A stretch of DNA of 64,000 nt, from contig NZ_CP029639.1 of NCBI RefSeq assembly GCF_003268635.1, forward strand, positions 4,103,501-4,167,500. Reading direction: 5' to 3'. The DNA is from Paenibacillus sp. DCT19. GTDB taxonomy: Bacteria > Bacillota > Bacilli > Paenibacillales > Paenibacillaceae. This document shows positions 28,732-37,752 of the stretch, piece after piece; position 1 is the first letter of the stretch; every line of letters starts with the position of its first letter. The notes under the pieces are model-generated. The model saw only the letters and a program-made list of their open reading frames with translations, made no database searches and was not told the origin of the DNA. The position numbers were made by a program, and so were the translations under genes.

Positions 28732-29946
28732 TTATTTGAATTTGCTGAGTTTGTCACCAAACAGTTCGCCAAGCGTAGTGCTCATACCTTGATTGCTCAG
28801 GGAAACGTTAGGATTGTTGATTTCTTCACGTGGAGCGTTGTTTCTAGCAGGTCTTTCTGCTTTAGGTTCTTGTGCTGGAGCTTCTTCTGTTTCCTTGATG
28901 CTCAAGCTAACACGTTGTTCAGCAGGGTTCATGTCCAAGATTTTAACTTGAACTTCTTGTCCTTCTTTCAACACTTCATGTGGAGTGCCGATGTGTTTGT
29001 GGGAGATTTGTGAGATATGCACAAGTCCCTCAACGCCAGGAGCGATTTCAACGAATGCACCGAAGTCAACAAGGCGTTTTACAACACCTGTTACGATATC
29101 GCTAGCATTGAATTGGTCGCCAGCTGTTTCCCAAGGACCTGGTTGAACAGCTTTCATGCTTAGGCTGATTTTACCTTTTTCAGGGTCAACTTTGAGCACT
29201 TTCACGTTAACTTTGTCACCTTCGGACAGAACATCGGAAGGTTTGTCTACGTGAGTCCAAGCTAGCTCGGATACGTGAACCAAGCCATCAACTCCACCTA
29301 CATCAACAAATGCACCAAATTGTGTCAAACGTTGAACTGTACCTTCGATAACTTGACCTTCTTGCAATCCAGCCATAACCTCAGCTTTGTTTGCTTCGAA
29401 TTCTTGCTCCAATACGTCTTTTTGGGAAAGGATCACTTTATTGTTCTCACGGTCGATCTCTTTCACTTTAACACGCAGTGTGCGGCCTTTGTAGTCGCTG
29501 AAGTCTTCAACGAAATGGCGCTCAACCATGGATGCTGGAATGAATCCACGCACGCCAACGTCTGCAACCAAACCGCCTTTAACTACATCAGCTACAACAA
29601 CTTCGAATACGTCTTGGTCTTCAAAATGCTTTTGCAATTGTTCCCAAGCGTTTTCGCTGTCGATTGCACGCTTAGACAGAACGAGTTTTTCTTTCTCGTC
29701 GTCAATAGTGAGGACTTTTGCCTCAACTTCTTGCCCAACTTCAACTGCATCAGACGCGCTGTCTACATGCAAAGAGGACAATTCACGAATTGGAATAACA
29801 CCGTCATATTTATATCCAATGCTTACATAAGCTTGGTTATCTTCCAATTTGACGATGGTTCCTTTTACGGTATCTCCCTTTTTCAAGGAAACGAATTGAT
29901 CCAACTCATCTTGGGTTGCTTCTTGATTTTTAATTTCTTCCGACAT
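28732..29946 (-). CDS. ypfD: S1 domain protein (ribosomal protein S1 homologue)
   Basis: RNA-binding protein of four S1/OB domains. ATG 29946 (MSEEIKNQEATQDELDQF) with GAGGAGG upstream; 404 residues. Each S1 repeat shows the pattern G-x-V-x-G-F-V-D/G-L-V-H-x-S: GTIVKLEDNQAYVSIGYKYDG, VVKGGLVADVGVRGFIP, QFGAFVDVGGVDGLVHVSEL, DFGAFVEIAPGVEGLVHISQI. The C-terminal tail is acidic then disordered. Bacillus-type S1 homologues are not firmly part of the ribosome. Confidence 0.95.
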   Translation of the reverse strand: MSEEIKNQEATQDELDQFVSLKKGDTVKGTIVKLEDNQAYVSIGYKYDGVIPIRELSSLHVDSASDAVEVGQEVEAKVLTIDDEKEKLVLSKRAIDSENAWEQLQKHFEDQDVFEVVVADVVKGGLVADVGVRGFIPASMVERHFVEDFSDYKGRTLRVKVKEIDRENNKVILSQKDVLEQEFEANKAEVMAGLQEGQVIEGTVQRLTQFGAFVDVGGVDGLVHVSELAWTHVDKPSDVLSEGDKVNVKVLKVDPEKGKISLSMKAVQPGPWETAGDQFNASDIVTGVVKRLVDFGAFVEIAPGVEGLVHISQISHKHIGTPHEVLKEGQEVQVKILDMNPAEQRVSLSIKETEEAPAQEPKAERPARNNAPREEINNPNVSLSNQGMSTTLGELFGDKLSKFK

Positions 29947-30088
29947 GTCAAATACCCTCCTCAATTCAAAAACCCCATTATATTCAAACCTGCCTATAGC
30001 AGAGTTCAAAACACTTTCAGTACCAGGCGCTTCTATAGCTTCCCACATGTAAAATGGAAACATACACCCAGCAATTCAGGTCATAACC

Positions 30089-30676
30089 TTATTTACTTGG
30101 TACGCCTGTATTCACCATTTCGTTGATTTTGGACATAATTTTCTCAGTTGCTCTTTCGAGTGCATCACCCGATGGATCTTCTTTGAACTCGTCCAAATTC
30201 ACAGGTGCGCCATACACCACTTTCATCTTACGAAAAAGCTTGTAGTTACCGATAATAGCAGTAGGGATCACAGTAGCACCACTCCGAAGAGCAAAGCTCG
30301 CTGCACCTTTTTTACCAATTCCACCATCATTGTGGCGACTTCCCGAAGGAAAAATCCCCAGAACTTCACCATCACGCAAAATATTGAGCGAGGTTTTGAT
30401 GGATTCCTTGCTTACGCCTCCCCGCTTAACGGGAAAGGCTCCTACAGCCTTAATAATACGGCCGAAGACGGGAATATCGAACAATTCGCTTTTGGCCATG
30501 AAACGAACCTGACGACGAATTTTGATTCCCACTGTTGGTGGATCAAAGTTACTAATATGATTGGAACATAAAAGTACGCCGCCTTCTTGCGGGATATTCT
30601 CCCGACCAACTGCTTCAAGACGGAAAAGAATGGTGTAAATGATCCGCAGTAAAGTGCTGCAAAATGTGTAAATCAT
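30089..30676 (-). CDS. plsC: 1-acyl-sn-glycerol-3-phosphate acyltransferase
   Basis: Acylates lysophosphatidic acid to phosphatidic acid. ATG 30676 overlaps the cmk stop (ATGA); 195 residues. Catalytic NHxxxxD box: CSNHISNFDPPT (about 36-47); second motif FPVKRGG; third GIFPSGSR, fourth VIPTAIIGNY. An N-terminal hydrophobic segment (STLLRIIYTILF) anchors it to the membrane. The neighbours gpsA and plsY work in the same pathway. Confidence 0.94.
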   Translation of the reverse strand: MIYTFCSTLLRIIYTILFRLEAVGRENIPQEGGVLLCSNHISNFDPPTVGIKIRRQVRFMAKSELFDIPVFGRIIKAVGAFPVKRGGVSKESIKTSLNILRDGEVLGIFPSGSRHNDGGIGKKGAASFALRSGATVIPTAIIGNYKLFRKMKVVYGAPVNLDEFKEDPSGDALERATEKIMSKINEMVNTGVPSK

Positions 30677-31377
30677 AGACCGATCTCTCCTCTGACCATT
30701 GTGCAATAAGATACGATTTTGTCAACCACTTCATGGATGCTCATCTCAGTTGTGTCAAGAACAGTGGCGTCCTCTGCACACCGAAGTGGGGAAATTTCCC
30801 TCTCTTCATCCAATTTGTCACGGGTGGCAATGTCTCGCTCCAGTTGCTCCAACGTCAGTCCTTCAGAGGGATCCAGCTCTTTGTAGCGGCGAAGTGCACG
30901 CTCTTCCACACTGGCAGTCATGAAGATTTTCACTTCCGCATCGGGCAGTACTGTCGTTCCGATATCGCGTCCATCCATAACGACGCCCTTGCGCAAAGCC
31001 ATTTGCCGCTGAGTATCCACTAATTGTGTACGCAGCCCCTCGATTTGCGCATATCGTGACACGATTCCCGTTACTTCACGGGAGCGGATTTCCGAGGTTA
31101 CTTCCTCCCCATTACAGAACACTTTCTGTCCGTCGGGATCCGGTTGTAATTCAATGACCAGCTTCTGGGCTTCCTGAAGCACCTCTGCAACATGCTCCGG
31201 TTTAATTTCCTTCCGAATCATGTGAAGAGTTACCGCACGGTACATCGCGCCAGTGTCAACGTAAATGTACGCGAGCGCCTCTGCAACTAAACGAGCCACC
31301 GTGCTTTTCCCGGCACCGGCAGGACCGTCAATTGCGACGTTCATTTTCCCGTTCTCTGATGTGTTCTGGCTTGCCAA
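30673..31377 (-). CDS. cmk: Cytidylate kinase
   Basis: Phosphorylates CMP and dCMP. P-loop AIDGPAGAGKSTVAR near the N-terminus, then YVDTGAMYRAVTLH, DGRDIGTTVLPDAEVKIF and the LID arginines RALRRYKEL. Start is uncertain: TTG 31377 has GAGGAGG at proper spacing, whereas the ATG at 31344 (MNVAIDGPAG) has only a weak site. Overlap of the stop with plsC indicates an operon. Confidence 0.95.
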   Translation of the reverse strand: MASQNTSENGKMNVAIDGPAGAGKSTVARLVAEALAYIYVDTGAMYRAVTLHMIRKEIKPEHVAEVLQEAQKLVIELQPDPDGQKVFCNGEEVTSEIRSREVTGIVSRYAQIEGLRTQLVDTQRQMALRKGVVMDGRDIGTTVLPDAEVKIFMTASVEERALRRYKELDPSEGLTLEQLERDIATRDKLDEEREISPLRCAEDATVLDTTEMSIHEVVDKIVSYCTMVRGEIGL

Positions 31378-31410
31378 CGGGGCATTCCTCCTCAAACGTT
31401 AAGCCTCAAT

Positions 31411-31432
31411 AAAAAAACAGGCATTGCCTGCA
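31411..31432 (-). terminator. Terminator between the ypfB-like gene and cmk
   Basis: Minus strand CAGGCA-ATGCCTG stem followed by seven T, 49 nt after the ypfB-like stop. Confidence 0.75.
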
Positions 31433-31480
31433 TCGTGAAAATTATACCACACTATAAAGAGGGATGCAAAAACAGGCAAA

Positions 31481-31717
31481 TCAATGATTTTGTTGCCATG
31501 TCGAGATTTGGTTCTGAATCGGCGTTCCTTCCATGTGGTCGATTATCGTCATTTTATTTCTCAAATAAGGGAATTGTAGAAGCAATTGATATATGATCAG
31601 CAGTAAACAAAGTACCGCAATCAGTTTGAGAAATCTTTTTTCCATACGCTGAGACCACACGTAATAGAGCCGTTCGAATCTTAGGGAATTCCGGCGGTTA
31701 TCCATAACACACTCCAC
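31481..31717 (-). CDS. ypfB: Small membrane protein, YpfB-like
   Basis: 78 residues: basic N-terminus (NRRNSLRFERLYYVWSQRMEKR), one transmembrane helix (FLKLIAVLCLLLIIYQLLLQF), and a polar tail. Position between ypfA and cmk equals B. subtilis ypfB (DUF5359), which is the basis of the name. The first ATG at 31717 could be replaced by one at 31705 (MDNRRN). Function unknown. Confidence 0.6.
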   Translation of the reverse strand: MECVMDNRRNSLRFERLYYVWSQRMEKRFLKLIAVLCLLLIIYQLLLQFPYLRNKMTIIDHMEGTPIQNQISTWQQNH

Positions 31718-31772
31718 TGTTTTTCCATTACATTACCCACGGCAATCCCTATTTATCCAACATTACACATAT

Positions 31773-32425
31773 TTATTTGGTACGGTAATCGAGTTGTCGC
31801 TCGAAACAAAATTTAATGATCTTCTGCCGCTCAGAATCCGTGATTTGCACAAACTTCAGCATACAGAGATGTCTGCCTGTCTCTAATTCTTTGATTCGCA
31901 CGACTTCCGCCTCAAAAGCAACATGTTCAATTGTAGAGTTGCGATAGGGAACGAGTAACCAACAATTCAACTTTTGGCCTTCAACCAGCGAGAAGTTAGG
32001 TTCACCGTAGATGGATAATCCCCACCACCAATATCCTCAGTCAGCGCTACTACTCTCGTCAGATCCTCAGCTTGAATGGCTAATTCAAGATTTGCGTGAA
32101 CACGTAAGAAGCTTCGGCGCTGGATTTTGGAAATTTCATCAGGTAAAGGTTTGCGGATACGCACAAGTCGAACGACATCTTCTTCAAATCCAGTAACATA
32201 CGTATTAAAATAATGCCGAACGCCATCCTCAGTAATATAATAAATTGATAATTCCTCACCAAAGAAGAGCCTTTTCAATCGACTGCTTCCTTGCTGCATC
32301 GGAACTTCAATCAGGAAACTGTTATCTTCTACATCAGCAATACGGGATTTGTATTCTTTGATCGCTTCTTTTTCATCTGCTGAGGCTATTTGAATGAATA
32401 AGATTTCATTTACTTTGGGATACAC
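31773..32425 (-). CDS. ypfA: PilZ-domain c-di-GMP receptor (flagellar brake, YpfA/MotI), frameshifted
   Basis: In B. subtilis this family binds c-di-GMP and stalls the flagellar motor. GTG 32425 (MYPKVNEILFIQ); an N-terminal YcgR-like domain is followed by the PilZ motif start RRSFLRV (RxxxR). The frame is lost at CCCC 32020-32023; one more C restores TEDIGGGGLSIYGEPNFSLV and LNCWLLVPYRNSTIEHVAF, to 217 residues. The break sits in the PilZ motif itself, yet everything after it is conserved, so an error is likely. Confidence 0.88.
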
Positions 32426-32509
32426 GACTACTCACCGTCACTTTATGTTTTGTCTTCATATGTACAAGGACCATTATACCATGACCTTTATCATAGTGAA
32501 TAACAAAAT

Positions 32510-32541
32510 AAAAGAACAGACCCCTTAGGATCTGTTCTTTC
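32510..32541 (-). terminator. Terminator of ypeB
   Basis: Minus strand AAGAACAGATCC-TAAG-GGGTCTGTTCTT with following TTTATTTTG, 40 nt after the ypeB stop. Confidence 0.85.
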
Positions 32542-32580
32542 TTTTGGTTCCAAGATTTGATTCATTCTAACTTCAATCTG

Positions 32581-33927
32581 CTATGAAGTAGCATTCACCG
32601 GTTTAATTTCCTCAACAGCTTCCTCTGTGCCTGTGTCCGCATTAATATAGATTCGATATCTGGTTCCGTTGATCCGTCCACCGAATTCGTAACATAGCAC
32701 TTCCTTACTGAATTCATTCTCAATCAATGATTTACGGGCATAATTTTCTTCAAAATCAGGATTCAATTTCTTCCGTGCTTGTTCAGCTGTAAGGCGTGCC
32801 TTGGGAATGTTGCGTTGATCTTTATGTTCGTTGACAAAGTCACTTGCTTGAAAGCCTGTTACTTCGCCTGTGTCCAGACCAGCACGAACTGAAATTTTCT
32901 CAGGATAAATCAAGGTATCCCCTTGTTTACGTACATAGGTCAAGTTAGCCAAATTCCCATACTCATCGTAATTGACAGCTTTCATGTCTTTATAGCCTTT
33001 ATCAGCCAAAAAATGTTCCGCTTTAGTCATAACCTCTTTACGTGAAACCTTTTTTGTTCCAATCGGACGTGTGTCGCTATACGAGATTAGCAATCCACCA
33101 TTGCGCGTAAAATCCATCATGAGTTTACTGTCATTAGCCTGTGCGACAGACGCAGTAAATGATTCCCAATCTGTGCCTTTACCATTTTCTTGCACTTGGA
33201 TGTTACTGGCTGATTTATTGGAGAACTTGGCAGCTTTATGCTGAATCTGCTCTTTGGTCATCGGAATTCCATCAAGCTTCTTCACTGTTCGTTTGGTATA
33301 CATACTAGAAACTGACGGTCCCCAGTCCAATTCAGGGTATTGTTGAACCTTTTGGTTCACGGATCTGAATCCATCCACAATTGTATTATCATTAACTTTA
33401 CCCTGAGCGGCCATAGCCGTTTCTGCATCCATCCAGCGCAGGCGATCCGATAGAACCTTTTGCTGCACATCTTTCAGATTCTTCGTGAGCTCAGATGAAT
33501 TCTGGTACAACTGCTTCAGATTGCCCAGTTCCTTTTCACTCAATGGTTCATTCGTTAGATCTCGCATCGACGCCTTATACGCAAAGTTAGAGATTCGCGA
33601 AAGAAAATCATCGGTTTCATGGAAAGGTAGCATCGTCAAAGGCAGCTGACTAATCTCATTTTGAGCCTCACTCGTAAGTCGCCATACGTTCATCAGACCT
33701 TTACGATGCATTCCGAGTGAGCTTGTGTGAACAGCTAGTGTGTTACCAATTTCGGAATGCAACTTATCCATATGGAAAGATAGATCGTGAAATGCACGTT
33801 GGTATTGATTTTCCGCTTTAATTAAAATCGCATTTTTCTCTTGATTTTCTTGGTAACCCCAAACGAGAGCACCGATCAACAGGACTGCGACGATCGGAAA
33901 CATGACTGAACTTAAACGTTTATACAT
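32581..33927 (-). CDS. ypeB: Germination protein YpeB
   Basis: Inner-spore-membrane protein that in Bacillus stabilises and localises the cortex-lytic enzyme SleB. 448 residues: N-terminal membrane helix (MFPIVAVLLIGALVWGYQ), a helical domain with LSFHMDKLHSEIGN and SSLGMHRKGLMNVWRLTSEA, then three PepSY-like domains ending FGGRINGTRYRIYINADTG. The sleB gene normally next to it is absent from this window. Mother genes upstream are a small Cys-rich ORF and prsW. Confidence 0.95.
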   Translation of the reverse strand: MYKRLSSVMFPIVAVLLIGALVWGYQENQEKNAILIKAENQYQRAFHDLSFHMDKLHSEIGNTLAVHTSSLGMHRKGLMNVWRLTSEAQNEISQLPLTMLPFHETDDFLSRISNFAYKASMRDLTNEPLSEKELGNLKQLYQNSSELTKNLKDVQQKVLSDRLRWMDAETAMAAQGKVNDNTIVDGFRSVNQKVQQYPELDWGPSVSSMYTKRTVKKLDGIPMTKEQIQHKAAKFSNKSASNIQVQENGKGTDWESFTASVAQANDSKLMMDFTRNGGLLISYSDTRPIGTKKVSRKEVMTKAEHFLADKGYKDMKAVNYDEYGNLANLTYVRKQGDTLIYPEKISVRAGLDTGEVTGFQASDFVNEHKDQRNIPKARLTAEQARKKLNPDFEENYARKSLIENEFSKEVLCYEFGGRINGTRYRIYINADTGTEEAVEEIKPVNATS

Positions 33928-34033
33928 CGGAAGTCTCCTTTCTTCTGAACCACTATCTATATTGTGGATCGAAGAAAGACCTCTTATGCATCGAATTTCC
34001 AGTACAGTAATATAACTGAGAGAACATACTTAC

Positions 34034-34204
34034 TTAATTCAGTTGCACCAATGAAGCTCTGCCCTCTTCTTCTATCTCGAATTGATCCCGATTGTCACAC
34101 AAACATTGCTTAAAACCCGTTTCAATTCGACCTCTTTCCTTCTTTCCCCTTAACGTAAAACGCTCTCCACACTGCTTGCATCTAATTTTAATTTTGATCC
34201 GCAT
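34034..34204 (-). CDS. Small cysteine-rich protein, possible zinc ribbon
   Basis: 56 residues from ATG 34204: MRIKIKIRCKQCGERFTLRG, then a basic stretch and KQCLCDNRDQFEIEEEG. Cys-x2-Cys and Cys-x-Cys pairs suggest a single zinc site. The start is unsure because the Shine-Dalgarno is weak; the frame is open 22 codons further upstream (34270). It fills the place where sleB stands in B. subtilis. The remaining parts of the 397-bp gap (33928-34324) hold only a terminator. Confidence 0.5.
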   Translation of the reverse strand: MRIKIKIRCKQCGERFTLRGKKERGRIETGFKQCLCDNRDQFEIEEEGRASLVQLN

Positions 34205-34260
34205 CGTAAGCTCAATCCCCGTTTCTGTTAGTTTCCCCCGGAGATTTCTGTCTTCAAAAC

Positions 34261-34316
34261 AAAAAAACACACCGGAGGCATTGTGCGCAGCTTGCGCTTC
34301 ATGTCCACCAGTGTGT
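34261..34316 (-). terminator. Terminator of prsW
   Basis: Minus strand ACACACTGGTGG and CCTCCGGTGTGT pair around an inner hairpin and are followed by seven T, directly after the prsW stop. Confidence 0.75.
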
Positions 34317-34324
34317 CCGTATTT

Positions 34325-35020
34325 CTATAATTTAATCTCTTCCTCTCGCTTCACAAAACGAAATGGAGAACGATTATTGGCTCGTGTAATTTTGCCGATT
34401 GCACCATACCACAATCCCGCCATAAGTGGAGCAATAAACCATAACCAGTGATTAACCATTGTATTCATAATCACATCGTAGAGCGCATGCCAGAAAAAAG
34501 GTAAGATCAAGGATAACATTAGATACCAACGCTTTTTCTTACCATCGGTAAACTTAGCTCGACCCATGTAATATCCCATGATCACTGCGAACATCGCATG
34601 ACCGGAAACTGGGAGCAGTGCACGGAGAAACATCGCTGAGACTGAGGCATTCCCCGCAAAGGCATACAACACATTCTCAACCGTTGCAAATCCGAGCGAT
34701 ACCGCTACTGAATACAATATCCCATCATAAGGTTCATCAAACTCGGTGTGGTTATAAATGATGTGATAAATCACAAACCATTTGATAAATTCTTCGACAC
34801 CACCAGAGATCAGGATGGATTCAAGATAAGGATTGTCTCCGAGCCAGATCATCATCCCACGTTGAATGATCATGATAGGCAACACCATCAGCACACCCAT
34901 CACAAACACTCTTAGTACCATGTGAAGTGGCTCAGAGTCGTAACGGTCTTTCAGATAAAAATATGTTAACAAGGCGAGACCCGGAGCTACTGCTGCCGCT
35001 AATACCGAGAACAAAAGCAC
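34325..35020 (-). CDS. prsW: Intramembrane protease PrsW
   Basis: Site-1 glutamic-type membrane protease; in B. subtilis it cuts the anti-sigma factor RsiW. GTG 35020 with GGAGG 9 nt upstream; 231 residues, about seven membrane segments. Active-site motifs: GGVEEFIKW (EE, about 79-80), DEPYDGILYSVAVSLGFATVEN, and a late HAMFAVIMGYYMG. No rsiW/sigW pair is in the window, so the substrate here is not known. Confidence 0.93.
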   Translation of the reverse strand: MLLFSVLAAAVAPGLALLTYFYLKDRYDSEPLHMVLRVFVMGVLMVLPIMIIQRGMMIWLGDNPYLESILISGGVEEFIKWFVIYHIIYNHTEFDEPYDGILYSVAVSLGFATVENVLYAFAGNASVSAMFLRALLPVSGHAMFAVIMGYYMGRAKFTDGKKKRWYLMLSLILPFFWHALYDVIMNTMVNHWLWFIAPLMAGLWYGAIGKITRANNRSPFRFVKREEEIKL

Positions 35021-35064
35021 CGAAAATTCCCTCCTCTGACTAAGACGCGATTACAATGATGAAC

Positions 35065-35679
35065 TTAATCTTGACGTTTGAAATGTGTGCAGATAACTTC
35101 AATGGCTTGTTCAGGAATGATCACTTTCCCGTACTCTTCCATCACTGCCGGTGTTACGGATGATCCCTCACCAAATTCAGCAAGCAATGCAATCAATGCA
35201 GCATGTTTGGTTGAATCAACATCATCGGGCTCCAAGTGCAGGAACCATTTGTCTTTATATGAATACAGTGTTCCGGCATTAGTAACATGTTGACGCAGCA
35301 TATGCGCTGCTTCAATGAGCACCTCGAAATCTTTGAAGGCGTAAACGATCGTATCGCTCTGTTCAAGCGTAACTTCCATCTCATATACTTCCTCAGGAAG
35401 ATCATCCTCGTTGCCTGAGCCATATTGTTGCGGATCATATTTCCCACGGGTAACAATGACAACCATGCCTTGAGCGGGAAGTGCGAATACTTCGACAGCA
35501 AGTGGACCAGTGGCATCAAATCCAAGTTCGGAATAAGCCTGATCCATCATTTCAGTGAACAGTTCATGAACTTTAGGTATTTCCTGCCACATATCTTCTT
35601 TTTGTATTCCGCGCTCGCTCAGATCGTCAAAGGTCAGGAAAATCCGTATCTTATCGTGACTTAATCGTTCTATTTTCAT
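35065..35679 (-). CDS. mecA: MecA-family adaptor protein (YpbH-like)
   Basis: Adaptor that delivers substrates to ClpC/ClpP. ATG 35679 (MKIERLSHDKIRIFLTFDDL) follows GGGGAGA; 204 residues. N-terminal substrate-binding domain with DLSERGIQKEDMW, an acidic linker (GSGNEDDLPEEVYEME), and the C-terminal ClpC-binding domain with FKDFEVLIEAAHML and YSYKDKWFLHLEPDD. The position near prsW and ypeB matches ypbH, the MecA paralogue in B. subtilis, so it may be that one rather than MecA. Confidence 0.9.
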   Translation of the reverse strand: MKIERLSHDKIRIFLTFDDLSERGIQKEDMWQEIPKVHELFTEMMDQAYSELGFDATGPLAVEVFALPAQGMVVIVTRGKYDPQQYGSGNEDDLPEEVYEMEVTLEQSDTIVYAFKDFEVLIEAAHMLRQHVTNAGTLYSYKDKWFLHLEPDDVDSTKHAALIALLAEFGEGSSVTPAVMEEYGKVIIPEQAIEVICTHFKRQD

Positions 35680-35805
35680 ACAGGATCTCCCCTTTATAAG
35701 CAAGTCTTATAACAGATTATGAAGCACAAAACAATATGTGCTGAAAATAAATCTATGTAGTTATGTTATCATTTTATACCTGTAAATGCACGAAGTAAAA
35801 TCGAC

Positions 35806-35851
35806 AAAAAAAAGAATCAACCCACAGCAAATATAGTCTGCGGTTGATTCT
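35806..35851 (-). terminator. Terminator downstream of the 35868-36221 gene
   Basis: Minus strand AGAATCAACCG ... GGGTTGATTCT followed by eight T. Confidence 0.85.
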
Positions 35852-35867
35852 AAACAGAAGTTTTGGT

Positions 35868-36221
35868 TTATAAACCCGGTACAGTTGTGTGTGTTTGACT
35901 CAAAATCTGCTCAACTTCGCTTTTAACTTCTGGATTTGAACGAATAAAATCCTTAAGCATGCTCATATTTTCTTCTTTTTCTTGAGGTGTAACCACTCTT
36001 GCTTCTTTCTTCAACGAACTCTTATGGTTGTCGCTATGTGCATTAGGTTTAACACTGAATCCGTCCATGCCCGGAAATGTCATTTCCATCATTTTATGCT
36101 TAGCCTGATCCATCATGTTACGTGACGAACCAGAAGACAGCATGGGTACTTTGCCTCTGGCAATCCATGAGCTAGCAGCAACGCCAACGACGAGTCCCCA
36201 GAAAAAGGATGAACCCTTCAT
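35868..36221 (-). CDS. Hypothetical protein with N-terminal membrane segment
   Basis: 117 residues. A short hydrophobic start (GSSFFWGLVVGVAASSWIA) precedes a methionine-rich region (DQAKHKMMEMTFPGMDGF) and a charged C-terminus (TPQEKEENMSMLKDFIRSN). The GxxxGxxxAS-type N-terminus recalls YtxH-like small membrane proteins, but no family is certain. GGAGG lies upstream of the ATG. It is divergent from the deacetylase gene, the two starts being 95 nt apart. Confidence 0.65.
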   Translation of the reverse strand: MKGSSFFWGLVVGVAASSWIARGKVPMLSSGSSRNMMDQAKHKMMEMTFPGMDGFSVKPNAHSDNHKSSLKKEARVVTPQEKEENMSMLKDFIRSNPEVKSEVEQILSQTHTTVPGL

Positions 36222-36316
36222 TCCACCAACCTCCTCTAAATGTTAAAATCATAACTATTGTTTGCTGGATGACAGCATCTCATTCCGCATAAATACAGGA
36301 AAGTGAGTTGTTACTG

Positions 36317-37225
36317 ATGTTTAGACGAACTGCGACATGCTTAATCGCCATCTGCTTGCTTCTGACAGCTTGTGGCAACGAAACAGAAACTGTTCTTCAA
36401 AATGCAAATAATACGCCTAGTCCATCTGTTAATCCGACCAATAACTCCATTGAAACCGAGAATACTGATCAAGTTAACAATACTGATAAGCCTGCGCCAT
36501 CGGTGCCTTCTTCTTCGGAAAGTTCCGGTGAAGAAGATTCCGATACTATGCAGAATGCCGAAATCGAATCAATACAAGAAGAGATCCCAAAAATGTATCA
36601 TATGAATGAAAATTATTTTATTAAGCCCAATGACGAATCAGTAGAGAAAAAGGTGGTCTTGTTGACATTTGACGATGGCCCCAAAGAAGAAGGCATGATT
36701 AATCAATTAATCGACACACTGGATAAACATAATGCAAAAGCAATTTTCTTCGTTAATGGTTATCGAGTCAAAAACAATCCTGATCTACTTAAACTCATCC
36801 ATGAACGAGGTCAAATTATAGGTAATCATGCATGGGATCATGAAGATCTGAAAAAAATGTCCAATGCTGATGCAGCGAAACAGGTAGAAGACGTTCAAGA
36901 CATCGTTAAAGATACGATTGGTGTAACACCTCAATTTTTCCGTCCGCCCTTCGGGTCTGGAAATGATGCTCTCAAAGCAGTTGTCGATAAAAATGAGATG
37001 CTGTACATGACCTGGTCTAACGGATCGCTGGATTGGGATAAAAGCACCAAGGATCAACCGGATAAAGTGATCCAAAATGTGTTAGATCAACTGAACCCTG
37101 GAAGCAACATATTAATGCATGAGTTGCCTTGGACTGCCGAAGCTTTAGATGGGCTACTCATTAAACTTAAAGAAAAAGGCTACTCCTTCGTAGATCCTCG
37201 CTCGATTGAACTGAAAATTCGATAA
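36317..37225 (+). CDS. Polysaccharide deacetylase lipoprotein (NodB homology domain)
   Basis: Predicted peptidoglycan or chito-oligosaccharide N-deacetylase exported as a lipoprotein: signal TCLIAICLLLTACGNE with lipobox LLTAC. A long Asn/Ser/Thr-rich linker (residues 25-100) leads to the NodB domain. Motif 1 LTFDDGPKEEG (catalytic and metal Asp), motif 2 HAWDHEDL (metal His pair), motif 3 RPPFGSGN, motif 4 SLDWDK, motif 5 ILMHELPWT. All catalytic residues are present. The ATG at 36317 is taken; an upstream TTG at 36308 is possible. It is one of few plus-strand genes. Confidence 0.9.
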   Translation: MFRRTATCLIAICLLLTACGNETETVLQNANNTPSPSVNPTNNSIETENTDQVNNTDKPAPSVPSSSESSGEEDSDTMQNAEIESIQEEIPKMYHMNENYFIKPNDESVEKKVVLLTFDDGPKEEGMINQLIDTLDKHNAKAIFFVNGYRVKNNPDLLKLIHERGQIIGNHAWDHEDLKKMSNADAAKQVEDVQDIVKDTIGVTPQFFRPPFGSGNDALKAVVDKNEMLYMTWSNGSLDWDKSTKDQPDKVIQNVLDQLNPGSNILMHELPWTAEALDGLLIKLKEKGYSFVDPRSIELKIR

Positions 37226-37238
37226 AATAATACAAAAA

Positions 37239-37268
37239 AACAGCCTAATTAACGCTAGGCTGTTTTCT
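37239..37268. terminator. Terminator between convergent deacetylase and 37.3-kb gene
   Basis: AACAGCCTA-loop-TAGGCTGTT stem, T-rich on the plus-strand side and preceded by seven A, so usable from both directions. Confidence 0.85.
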
Positions 37269-37297
37269 TTTCTTTTATTCATATGAGGATAAAGCGA

Positions 37298-37752
37298 CTA
37301 CCCCAGCCAAGGTAAGAACGTATGCAGAGGTGGCGCTCCTTTTACTCCCCACCACACTAAACTAGCCGTGAGAAGGACGAATAAAAAAATAAGCGAATTT
37401 ACAAAACGTTTGCTTAGTCGCAAACGGCGAGAAGGATGAAGCTCTGTACGTGTAGGAAGTGAACCTGCTTCCGATACGCTTTCTTCTCCATTCTGCTTCT
37501 GTGATGCTTTGGAACGTGCTGGAGCACGGCTTGGAAGTACCGGACTCTCCAGTGATGCTGACAAGGGTTTGCGTTTGGATCTAGGTAAAGAGATCGCGGT
37601 AATCGGTGCTGCTCCCCCTGATCAACAGTTACAGCCGCCTCAACAAAAATGTTCAATTCTGGCGTCAGAATAGGCTCGGATTTCTCTTTTTGCTCCAAGT
37701 TTCGATGACGCTGACTTCCGTATGTTTTCATTCTACTCAATTGCTGGTTCAT
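37298..37752 (-). CDS. Hypothetical single-pass membrane protein, frameshifted
   Basis: The ATG at 37752 overlaps the CPBP gene stop (ATGA). The first part (MNQQLSRMKTYGSQRHRN ... FVEAAVTVDQGG) breaks at the C5 run at 37614-37618; one more C continues as AAPITAISLPRSKRKPLSAS into a Ser/Pro-rich region and a C-terminal membrane helix (FVNSLIFLFVLLTASLVWW), 151 residues. This is a disordered cytoplasmic tail plus one C-terminal anchor. No family is recognised. Confidence 0.65.

Noticed and set aside
29275..30126. 283-codon plus-strand frame opposite ypfD
   Set aside because: It lies antisense to the clear S1-domain gene ypfD, has Cys/Phe/Asn-rich shadow composition and no Shine-Dalgarno.
31345..31389. 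14-codon leader ORF (MPRWQARTH...) overlapping the cmk start
   Set aside because: Its ATG lies only 1 nt after GAGGAGG, too close for initiation; the same Shine-Dalgarno fits the in-frame TTG at 31377 better.
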